Assembly (NCBI GenBank): GCA_903845195.1
Contig: CAIMWO010000050.1
Coordinates: 1 to 35,271, forward strand
DNA from: an uncultured Phycisphaerales bacterium
Lineage (GTDB): Bacteria; Planctomycetota; Phycisphaerae; WQYP01
Length of the DNA stretch: 35,271 bases
Direction: 5' to 3'
Part shown: positions 1 to 6,201 of the stretch, one piece after another
Layout of the letters: every line of letters begins with the position of its first letter
Numbering within the stretch: position 1 is the stretch's first letter
Position numbers and translations under genes: made by a program
The notes under the pieces: model-generated
Database searches by the model: none
Told to the model about the DNA's origin: nothing
Seen by the model: the letters and a program-made list of their open reading frames with translations, nothing else

Positions 1-176
1 CCCCAATCAACAATCCCTCCACCAAGTTTAGCGGCGTCGCTCGCGACGCGTGCCAGCCCCAACGGGGCCCACGTCAATAGCCAGGTGGTGACCAACGGGA
101 ACCCCTGGAAAACGACCCCCAAAAATCCCCAAGCCCCAACGGGGCGATCGAACCTCTAACCCGGACATATCGCCCC

Positions 177-247
177 AAAAACCTCCCCGACCCCACCGGG
201 TTTGCACCAACCCGCGCCTCCGGAGCACCGCATGGTAATGCGGTGCT
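177..247. repeat. Composite palindromic module, copy 1
   Basis: A module of about 70 bp begins with AAAAACCTCCCCGACCCC and ends with the GCACCGCAT hairpin. It recurs at 509-578 in the same orientation with a few substitutions and one length difference. The repeat includes the spacer between the hairpins, so whole modules have been copied. Confidence 0.8.
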
Positions 248-508
248 CGGCTCTCATTCGGCAACCCACCTCGGTAAAGGATAGGAACTCCCACCTGTAC
301 AGGAGCGATGCTCCGACAGGTAATAGCTGCAACCGTAAGGTTGCAGAAACCTCGCCCAAAAACCTGCGGAGGGCTGAAAGCCCGGCACATGTCACAATTC
401 CCCTCGCCCCATCATCCACTTCTCACCCCCCGCGCCCCTCCGAGCCCGCAGGGCTCCCACGTAATAGCCGGGGGTTCAGCGCAGCGTAACCCCCGGATGT
501 ATCACCGC

Positions 509-578
509 AAAAACCTCCCCGACCCCACCGGGGTCGCATCAACCCGCGCCCCGGAGCACCGCATGGTAATGCGGTGCT
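509..578. repeat. Composite palindromic module, copy 2
   Basis: Second copy of the module at 177-247. The internal hairpin GACCCC/GGGGTC is perfect here, while copy 1 has lost part of the right arm. It ends about 110 bp from the 3' end of vsr. Confidence 0.8.
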
Positions 579-685
579 TTGTTCGCCTATCGCACACACA
601 CTGCTGCCTCTTCCGATGCGCATCGAGCTCCTCCGCAATTCCACGAATCTTCTGCTTTTGCTCTTCCGTGCAGTCAGGAAAGGCG

Positions 686-1075
686 TCACATGAGAAATCG
701 CTGAAGGCAGGACGTTAATGCAGAGGGTTTGTATGTCTGACATTCCCAAATGGTGAGGACTTGCCAACCAAGCCGGCGCAGGACTCGTCGGTTATGTTGG
801 TCGCGGGCTTTGTTGCCAGCAATTTTAACGAGCCAATAGGCGGTGTTGGATTTTGGGACGCGGTGTCCGCGACGGCAGGAGTGGCCGTGCCAGAAGCAAC
901 CATGAACGAAGATGATCTTGTGACGCGATGGAAAAACGAGATCGGGGCATCCTGGCAGCTCGCGGCGATGAAGTCGGAAACGATAGCCAAGTCTGTGAAC
1001 GAGGCGACGGACAAGTACTTCAGGGGTGGTGTGGACTGATCTGAAAACAGCCACCGAGAGGATGCGGCGGATCAT
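686..1075 (-). CDS. vsr: Very short patch repair endonuclease (Vsr)
   Basis: 129 aa. Vsr nicks DNA at T:G mismatches produced by deamination of 5-methylcytosine and normally accompanies a cytosine-C5 methyltransferase. The family blocks are visible: LVRRLVHRLGYRFRLHRREL, then PDLVF with the expected catalytic Asp at residue 45, HGCFWHGHSC (residues 59-67, catalytic and zinc-ligand region), the SN..YWL..KI..N..RD block and the late WEC (Cys112). Length fits the family. The first 15 residues (MIRRILSVAVFRSVH) look longer and less regular than the usual start before TTPE. The start codon overlaps the stop of the upstream gene as ATGA, which suggests translational coupling. Its expected partner, a Dcm-type methyltransferase, is present only as a broken gene at 2680-3021. 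Confidence 0.93.
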   Translation of the reverse strand: MIRRILSVAVFRSVHTTPEVLVRRLVHRLGYRFRLHRRELPGCPDLVFPSRHKIIFVHGCFWHGHSCRRGHRVPKSNTAYWLVKIAGNKARDQHNRRVLRRLGWQVLTIWECQTYKPSALTSCLQRFLM

Positions 1076-1719
1076 GATCGGATTGGGTGGATTATCAACG
1101 CACTCTTTAGTCTTGAGGAGTCAGTTCGACTAAACGGTTCTGGGGAAATCTTGGTGACGACTTGGAGATTCGCGTCAGGGAAGGAGAGGAGGCATCTGTT
1201 CATGCGATCTATGAGCCTTTTGAAACAGATGCGTGACGCAGCCCTGCAGTAAACGGCCATCATGGCGATGCCCATGCAGATCCATGAGGGAACCGTTCTG
1301 ACGTCAAGCCGATTACGGATGGTGATGGGCCAAGCGTTGGCACGCGATGTCCAAGCTTCGCTGAGATGCGGTTGAGTAAAAAGATAGACTGAACCGTGGG
1401 GAGAGCGTAGCGCGTCACAGAGTGTGCCACGGGGGCGGAGTGCAGGTGGGGAGAAATCAAATATGAAGATGCCATCTCCGAGTGCGACGTAGCGTTTTTG
1501 GCCGGCCTCCAGTGAGGACAGTTCGGCCGGATCGGGTGACAGGGGACATTCGGGCAGTCGAATAGAAAGATAAGCGTAGAAGAGTGCATAGGCGAGAAGT
1601 TCCCGGCGCGCGGCGGGTGTATCGTCGATGAGTTTTTGGAGGAGATGCTCGATAGTCGATCGACAGCGGGCATTTATCCTTAATGAAACGGTATGAGTCG
1701 CTCTAGTGCCTCGGTTCAT
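1072..1719 (-). CDS. Unrecognised protein, possible DUF4928-type restriction endonuclease
   Basis: 215 aa, directly upstream of and coupled to vsr (4-nt overlap). No motif gives a certain family. The middle has a pattern reminiscent of DUF4928 proteins, which are often encoded beside C5 methyltransferases and Vsr: a GDGIFIFDFSP strand in place of the family GDxxxxVTxAP, then a block of about 50 residues with GSVYLFT, and RLDVRTVPSWICMGI resembling the RIDVxxIEQFIxxNI segment. Family proteins are usually longer (recalled as around 300 aa), so this may be short or degraded. The match is by eye, and family membership is inference from pattern plus context. It is divergent from the XRE gene, leaving 134 bp (1720-1853) for promoters. 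Confidence 0.4.
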   Translation of the reverse strand: MNRGTRATHTVSLRINARCRSTIEHLLQKLIDDTPAARRELLAYALFYAYLSIRLPECPLSPDPAELSSLEAGQKRYVALGDGIFIFDFSPPALRPRGTLCDALRSPHGSVYLFTQPHLSEAWTSRANAWPITIRNRLDVRTVPSWICMGIAMMAVYCRAASRICFKRLIDRMNRCLLSFPDANLQVVTKISPEPFSRTDSSRLKSALIIHPIRS

Positions 1720-1853
1720 CGAGACTCTCCTTTATCGGTTCGAGTTTGCCATTGGCTGCGCTTACCGATGGAAAGCAGGAGGCGCCAATTTGATCTGTTC
1801 CGACTACTGTACCGATTTTGGGAGCATCAGGCAATGCTTCCAAAATAGGTGCA

Positions 1854-2132
1854 ATGACGAGATCAATTCACAAAGCGGCGTACGGGGACTTGAGGGAGAA
1901 GCTTCGTACGTTGCGTACGAAGGCGGGGCTATCGCAGCGGGCGCTGGCGACACGCCTGGGGGTGCCGCACAGTTGGGTCGCGAAAGTCGAATCGGGGGAA
2001 CGGCGGTTGGATGTCGTGGAGTTTACGGAGTTCGCGCAGGCTTGCGGTGCCAATGCGAGCAAGGCGTTTGAGGAATTTGCGAAGAGCGCGAGTGTTCCAT
2101 GGGTGGGCCTCCCGAGAAAAGGGAGGCCGTGA
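1854..2132 (+). CDS. XRE-family HTH regulator (controller-like)
   Basis: 92 aa. A cro/C1-type helix-turn-helix covers about residues 12-65: LREKLRTLRTKAGLSQRALA, then LGVPHSWVAKVESGERRLD, followed by a short helical tail. Size and position match restriction-modification controller (C) proteins, which time endonuclease expression. The ATG at 1854 is preferred over 1818 because it begins just before the conserved domain and follows AGGTG. The stop overlaps the next start as TGATG at 2130-2134, so it is coupled to the HNH gene. Confidence 0.85.
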   Translation: MTRSIHKAAYGDLREKLRTLRTKAGLSQRALATRLGVPHSWVAKVESGERRLDVVEFTEFAQACGANASKAFEEFAKSASVPWVGLPRKGRP

Positions 2133-2683
2133 TGCATTACTCGAGCATCAAGCTGCACCTTAAGCCTTATTGCATCGTCGCGAGACGCAAGACGACGATT
2201 AACCATGCGTTTGCGGCTTCGGTCGCTCCTTACGACGATTTCGATGACAAGCTCATCAGGGATGCCCTTGCATTGCTTGGTCAAGACCCTGACTCCCCAA
2301 TCATGTGCGCATATTGCGGTGGGGCGGCGGAGACGTGGGATCATGTTCACGCCACGGTTCTCAAGACGAGATTCAGCGGGCATGGTCATCGCGTCGGCAA
2401 TCTTCTTCCCTGCTGCAAGTTGTGCAATTCAAAGAAGGGAAACAAGGATTGGCAGACATTTTTGAAACAGCTAAATATTCCGGAAGAGCTGCGAGCCGAG
2501 CGAGTGAAGCGAATTGCCCAGTACCTGGGAAAGTACGAGGTTCTCGACACGATTCCGGAGCAAACACCTGAATATGAGGAATTACTTCAGTTGCGGCTTC
2601 GAGTTCTTGAGATATTTAAGAAAGCGGATGAATTGGCGGAGATCATCAGGAGCAAGGCGAGGGCGAGCAAGAAGCGGGTTTAG
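2132..2683 (+). CDS. HNH endonuclease
   Basis: 183 aa. An HNH zinc-finger nuclease fold is visible from residue 59: CAYCGG, then the catalytic-type WDHV (Asp70-His71), GHRVGNLLPCCKLCNSKKG (Asn90; Cys94, Cys95, Cys98) and DW. Two CxxC-like pairs would hold the structural zinc. The remainder is helical and charged. An in-frame ATG exists at 2099, but 2132 is better: GGGAGG lies at 2121-2126 at ideal spacing and the start overlaps the XRE stop as TGATG. It is probably the restriction subunit or an accessory nuclease of the island. Its end abuts the broken methyltransferase on the other strand. Confidence 0.88.
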   Translation: MHYSSIKLHLKPYCIVARRKTTINHAFAASVAPYDDFDDKLIRDALALLGQDPDSPIMCAYCGGAAETWDHVHATVLKTRFSGHGHRVGNLLPCCKLCNSKKGNKDWQTFLKQLNIPEELRAERVKRIAQYLGKYEVLDTIPEQTPEYEELLQLRLRVLEIFKKADELAEIIRSKARASKKRV

Positions 2684-3021
2684 GCCTGAGCGCCGGCGAT
2701 GGTATAGATCGTTGCAGGTGAACGAGGCGGTGTAAGGTCGCGGGGGGGATATCATCCGCACGAAATTTTATAAATGTCGCCGACGACAAGTTCGGATTTC
2801 CCGAAGTTGGCGTGATACATTTCGGCCTTGTCGGGATCGATGTCATTAGCCCAGAGAGTGCGCCAGCCCTGATTTTCGATGGCGAGACGGACGAGGCCGA
2901 TGCCAGCAAAAAACTCAACTGCAGTGAGAGGAAGACCCTTGAGCGCCTTGGTTCTGCGGCGGGGCATAGGCGGGGATACAGTCATTGCGTCGTCCCTAAC
3001 GATTACGATCCTGCAGTACAT
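2680..3021 (-). pseudogene. DNA cytosine-C5 methyltransferase, N-terminal remnant with frameshifts
   Basis: Reading leftwards, the first 89 codons (or from an internal ATG at 2985) encode the N-terminus of a Dcm-like enzyme: motif I as FFAGIGLVRLAIE (residues 37-49), motif II as LWANDIDPDKAEMYHANFG, then VVGDIYKIS. Homology then continues in two other frames: ADDIPPATL, next TASFTCNDL (the motif IV region, Cys kept but the usual Pro before it is Thr), then IAGAQA and a stop at the HNH gene end. All catalytic motifs after IV are gone. The gene is therefore broken by at least two frameshifts and truncated; it cannot make an active methyltransferase. Motifs I-II and the reading-frame changes are seen directly; original specificity is unknown. 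Confidence 0.85.
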
Positions 3022-3046
3022 TCTAACCGCTGAGGCGAGCGCTGCG

Positions 3047-3131
3047 AAATGATTGATACCTCGCGCGTTCCGCCCCCCCCGGCCCCGCGCCAGCGATCGA
3101 GAAATTCAGTGAGCGCCTCAGCGTTGTTCAT
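3047..3131 (-). pseudogene. N-terminal scar of an MmeI-like (type IIL) restriction-modification protein
   Basis: From the ATG at 3131 the frame reads MNNAEALTEFLDRWRGAGG, then changes frame in a run of eight G (C on the plus strand, 3073-3080) and continues as AERARYQSF. Removing one G restores GAGGAERARYQSF, which resembles the N-terminus of large class I SAM-dependent DNA methyltransferase/nuclease fusions of the MmeI kind (FIxRWxxxGGxERANYQLF, recalled). Nothing of the rest of the protein follows: the methyltransferase remnant starts 26 bp further on. This is inference from about 28 residues. Confidence 0.5.
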
Positions 3132-3422
3132 ATCGCCCCCGATTATCCGCCCCCATCTCCCCCTTGGCAATCCACCACCGCCAACCATTTCCTGTTTCCT
3201 GCTTTCACTCCTCCCCCCGTTTTATGTCTTATGTTTTGTGCCTTATGTTTTCCTCCTCTCTCCGTCCCCCCCGCGTCCTCTATGAGACCCCGTCATCATT
3301 CATGTCTTCGCGCTTCGTGGGGAGATCGCCCCGCCGACTCCGCAGCAGACTTTGCCAAATTCTCATAAGACTTCCGCGCCAGCGAACCGTGCAATTTCAC
3401 GAAAACTCAGTAAAATTCCACT
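3132..3422. other. Pyrimidine-rich gap without a gene
   Basis: The plus strand is strongly C/T-rich with long C runs. It contains the word-like stretch TTTTATGTCTTATGTTTTG and a second version of it near 3220-3251, and CTTCGCGCTTCGTGG near 3308-3322. No convincing gene, promoter or hairpin was seen. Confidence 0.5.
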
Positions 3423-4127
3423 ATGACACCGCCGCTCGCAACACCTCCGGTTCCACCACCTCTCTATGTCTTCATCGACGAAGGCGGCAACCTCGACTTC
3501 GGCCCCAGCGGCTCTAGATTCTTCTCCCTTACCAGCATCATCATTCCGCGACCCTTTCCTTTTGAACCTCAATTCACCGAACTTCGCTTCGATTTGCTCC
3601 ACACTGCCGACATCGAATATTTTCATGCTACCGACGATCGGCAAACGGTTCGGGACCATGTCTTCGCCATCATCCAACAGCACCTTCATCGCCTCCGTAT
3701 CGATGCACTCGTCGTCGAAAAATGCAAGGTCCATCCCTCCCTATGTCCGGATGCCCGATTCTATCCCCATGTTCTTGGCGAACACCTCAGCCACCTGATA
3801 TCTCAACTTGATCCGCTCTCCTTCTCGTCGATTGTCGTGATCACCGACCGTATACCGATTAACCGCAAACGCCAGACGATAGAAAAAGCGGTCAAGGAAA
3901 CTCTCTCCGCGGCGCTTCCTTCTTCCATTCCCTACCGTGTGCTCCATCACGACTCAAAGTCCTGCTCCGCCCTGCAGGTGGCAGATTACATCAACTGGGC
4001 AATTCTCCGCTTCATTGATCGCAACGATTCCCGCAGCTATGACCTCATCAAAGCGGCCGTGAAAAGTCTTCGTATGTTGTCTGAATTGAACCCGCCGCAA
4101 AAAGCGACCATCCCGACTACCCCATAA
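3423..4127 (+). CDS. DUF3800 family protein
   Basis: 234 aa. DUF3800 proteins have an RNase H-like fold and occur near mobile and defence genes; their biochemical role is not settled. Visible signatures are the N-terminal YVFIDEGGN (Asp19-Glu20 at the acidic core), a second acidic patch around residues 70-72, an ITDR strand near 140 and the C-terminal HDSKSCSALQVADYINWAIL (residues 176-195), which is the diagnostic Q-x-AD-x(4)-WA element. Length fits. There is no clear Shine-Dalgarno before the ATG, which is preceded by AAAATTCCACT. It lies alone between the restriction island and a long gap, and a nested hairpin overlaps its last codons. Confidence 0.8.
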   Translation: MTPPLATPPVPPPLYVFIDEGGNLDFGPSGSRFFSLTSIIIPRPFPFEPQFTELRFDLLHTADIEYFHATDDRQTVRDHVFAIIQQHLHRLRIDALVVEKCKVHPSLCPDARFYPHVLGEHLSHLISQLDPLSFSSIVVITDRIPINRKRQTIEKAVKETLSAALPSSIPYRVLHHDSKSCSALQVADYINWAILRFIDRNDSRSYDLIKAAVKSLRMLSELNPPQKATIPTTP

Positions 4128-4161
4128 GGGAGAACCCCATGGGTTCTTGTCGTCGGGATGG
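4108..4161 (+). terminator. Nested hairpin at the end of the DUF3800 gene
   Basis: The outer arms CCATCCCGAC (4108-4117) and GTCGGGATGG (4152-4161) enclose an inner perfect hairpin AGAACCC-cat-GGGTTCT (4131-4147). No strong T-run follows, so it may be a weak terminator or an mRNA 3' end protector. Confidence 0.5.
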
Positions 4162-4312
4162 AACCTTTGCTTATTTATACTGTGCATTTATTGCACATCG
4201 TCATTATCGAGCTATATCGCATGGTTTTCAAGAAATTGCTGAGATTTTTTCCTAAGGGGAGTTTTTCAAAGGCCCCAATTTAAAATCTCCCAAACTTCTC
4301 CCGACTTTTCAT

Positions 4313-4341
4313 TTGCCGTTAGGTAAAAGTCCGGCTATAGT
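4313..4341 (+). promoter_or_regulatory. Sigma-70-like promoter ahead of the 4611 gene
   Basis: TTGCCG (4313-4318), a 17-nt spacer and TATAGT (4336-4341). The leader to the ATG at 4611 would be about 260 nt. The gap 4162-4610 otherwise holds AT-rich sequence and then GC-rich sequence without a supported gene. Confidence 0.5.
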
Positions 4342-4610
4342 ATCTCTTACCAAACAGAGGCCTTACGGAAAGCTTCAAGTTTTCCGCAACGCCCGTCCGA
4401 AGATAGAAGCGGTTCGTAGGCACAACCCCCAGCCACTTCGCTAACGCGAAACGCTCCGGGTTGGGTCGATCGTGAGCGTCTGGACCACGCCTCACCTCGG
4501 CCGGAACTCCTCCAAGGCTCTGCCTCCCGCGCCCTCTTCCCAAGCCCAGGGATTCCAATCCCTGGGGCTCGTCGTCGGGGGGGGGCTCGTGGCACGCCAG
4601 AAAGGACTCG

Positions 4611-5753
4611 ATGTCCCGCTTCGCTTCTGACTCCCAGAAGACGCCCGATGAGCGTCCGCTCGCGTCCGCCCCGGCATCCTCGCTGGCGACGCGCCCTCAT
4701 CGCACGCCTGCATCGACGGCCGCGAAATTACTTCAAGGCTCCGTCCTGCAACTGGGCTATGAAAAATTCGAACACCTGCCGCTCTGCAGCTTCGGCCCCG
4801 GCGGCGCTTACATCGTCGATTGGGAAATCCGCCACAACGACCTGGCCGACCCACGCCGGATCTTCCCGCCCCGCACCCTCGGCTCCGTCGTCCGCCGACT
4901 CGCCGGCTGGATGCTCTGGGATCTCAAGGAGTGGCTGATCGCCAGCCATCCCGGCCGGAAGTTCCGGGCCGACAGCCATCCTGCGGCACTCGAACCCTGT
5001 GACGCCTGCGGCCATCAGTCGCTCTGGCCGCGCTGGTTTACCCTGGGTCTCGAATCGGCCCCGATATTGTCCGAAATCGATGAAAACACACTCAAAAACA
5101 GTAAAAACACACTCAGAAACGATGCAAAAGCATGCAAAAACGGTTCAAAATCGATCCAAAACGAGTCTGTTTTGGTCTCGCCAGACACCTTGGAAACCGT
5201 CACAAATGACCCCCGAAAAGCCGCCGAAACCGATGCGGCAACAAGGCACCCCGACTCCCTGGAACCCGTGCCGGAAAATTACCCCTTCCCGCACAACTTC
5301 AAGGGCTCCAAGGACTTGGAACCGGTTCAGAAATTCTATCAGTCGCCCGCGGGGCGGCTGATTGCAAGATTGTCCGCGGAATCCGGCGACCCCGGCACGT
5401 TGCGTCTCTTCGCCGATGACGACCTCGTGCCCAGTGGCGTAGACACCACCCAAGCCACTGCCAATACAGTGGTTACAACGGAGGGTGGCGCCGCCACCCT
5501 CGCCCCCTCCGCCCAGAAACTGGAGAACGTTCATGACGCCCACTCCCAAACAACTCAAAATTCTGATCGCCATCCGGGATTTTCGAGTCCGCAACGGCTA
5601 CTCGCCCACGATGCAGGAACTGGCCGATCAACTCGGCGTCTCAAAGGTCACAATCTTCGAGCACGTAGAAGCTCTGGAACGCAAAGAACTTATATTACGG
5701 ACCCACAACAGGGCTCGCTCTTTGGAAGTCTCGCCGACGGTGAAGCTGCCTGA
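4611..5753 (+). CDS. Unrecognised protein upstream of and overlapping lexA
   Basis: 380 aa in the open frame. Not recognised. The start has AAAGGA at 4601-4606. Strong G/C bias at third positions over about 4740-5060 supports real coding. The protein has a Ser/Pro/Thr-rich first 40 residues, a compact region with GGAYIVDWEIRHNDLADPRR and LGSVVRRLAGWMLWDLKEWL, and a CDACGH pair. After that comes an Asn/Lys/Ser-rich low-complexity stretch (about residues 158-184) encoded by phased A-tracts, then a disordered tail. The last 221 nt run over the start of lexA in another frame, so the true C-terminus or codon use there is uncertain; a frameshift could have extended it. Promoter 4313-4341 would drive it and possibly lexA. 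Confidence 0.6.
   Translation: MSRFASDSQKTPDERPLASAPASSLATRPHRTPASTAAKLLQGSVLQLGYEKFEHLPLCSFGPGGAYIVDWEIRHNDLADPRRIFPPRTLGSVVRRLAGWMLWDLKEWLIASHPGRKFRADSHPAALEPCDACGHQSLWPRWFTLGLESAPILSEIDENTLKNSKNTLRNDAKACKNGSKSIQNESVLVSPDTLETVTNDPRKAAETDAATRHPDSLEPVPENYPFPHNFKGSKDLEPVQKFYQSPAGRLIARLSAESGDPGTLRLFADDDLVPSGVDTTQATANTVVTTEGGAATLAPSAQKLENVHDAHSQTTQNSDRHPGFSSPQRLLAHDAGTGRSTRRLKGHNLRARRSSGTQRTYITDPQQGSLFGSLADGEAA
5083..5161. other. Helically phased A-tracts (predicted curved DNA), copy 1
   Basis: Eight runs of three to five A are centred at about 5084.5, 5096, 5105, 5118, 5127.5, 5138, 5148.5 and 5159.5. Mean spacing is 10.7 bp, close to one helical turn, the classical arrangement for intrinsic curvature. 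Several tracts are preceded by C (CAAAA). The element lies inside the coding frame 4611-5753. A reverse-oriented relative lies at 7935-8069. Confidence 0.75.
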
Positions 5754-6171
5754 CGAAGCCAAGCCGGCCAGCTTCCCAATCGTCGGCACCATCGCCGCCG
5801 GCCAACCCATCGAGGCCATCGAAAACCGCGAAACCCTCGACCTCGAAAGCCTATTTAACACGCGCCACGGCACTTACGTGCTTCGCGTCAAAGGCAATTC
5901 GATGATCGAAGACCACATCGCCGACGGCGATTACGTCATCATCGAACGCCGCGAAACCGCCCGCGACGGCGAAATCGTCGTGGCTCTGCTTGAGGACGGC
6001 CAGGCAACGCTCAAACGTTTCTTTAAAGAACGTGGCCGCATCAGGTTACAACCGGCGAACTCGTCGATGAATCCGATTTACGTCGACAAAGACATACGCA
6101 TTCAAGGTGTTCTGATTGGCGTCTTACGCACCTACAGCAAAGGCGCAGGAACCCGTGGCTCTAACAACTGA
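5533..6171 (+). CDS. lexA: LexA repressor (SOS regulator, self-cleaving)
   Basis: 212 aa. LexA represses DNA-damage genes and cleaves itself when RecA filaments form. The N-terminal winged helix covers residues 1-65: TPKQLKILIAIRDF, NGYSPTMQELADQLGVSKVT and VEALERKELI. The S24 peptidase part has the scissile Ala89-Gly90 in GTIAAGQP, catalytic Ser123 in VKGNSMIED and Lys161 in ATLKRFF. All expected residues are present. An in-frame ATG at 5485 would add 16 Pro-rich residues; 5533 is preferred because it has GGAG at 5522-5525 and matches the usual LexA start. It overlaps the end of the unrecognised upstream gene and is convergent with the TPR-methyltransferase gene. The operator in this lineage is not known to me, so none is called. 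Confidence 0.96.
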   Translation: MTPTPKQLKILIAIRDFRVRNGYSPTMQELADQLGVSKVTIFEHVEALERKELILRTHNRARSLEVSPTVKLPDEAKPASFPIVGTIAAGQPIEAIENRETLDLESLFNTRHGTYVLRVKGNSMIEDHIADGDYVIIERRETARDGEIVVALLEDGQATLKRFFKERGRIRLQPANSSMNPIYVDKDIRIQGVLIGVLRTYSKGAGTRGSNN

Positions 6172-6201
6172 CGGGTGCCTAACTTACAGATAGCTAAACA
6201 A

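Larger units (their letters stand above)
34..578. repeat. Mosaic of short palindromic hairpins
   Basis: At least nine short inverted repeats with 2-11 nt loops follow each other in about 550 bp. Arms seen include GCGTCGC/GCGACGC (34-49), GCCCC/GGGGC (56-68 and 133-145), GAGCACCGCAT/ATGCGGTGCTC (223-248), CTGCAACC/GGTTGCAG (327-346), GGGC/GCCC (371-383), GAGCCC/GGGCTC (442-456), CCGGGGGTT/AACCCCCGG (468-496), GACCCC/GGGGTC (521-535) and AGCACCGCAT/ATGCGGTGCT (555-578). The open frames here are short, overlap on both strands and look like by-products of the palindromes, so no gene is called between 1 and 685. Palindrome-rich intergenic mosaics of this general look are known from planctomycete genomes (recalled, not checked). 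Confidence 0.75.

Noticed and set aside
202..718. Open frames of 95 and 136 codons in the palindrome mosaic
   Set aside because: They run through hairpins and the duplicated module and have no ribosome sites or domains.
4128..4610. Minus-strand frames of 79-120 codons before the gene at 4611
   Set aside because: Arg/Gly-rich sequences without motifs, overlapping one another and the promoter region.
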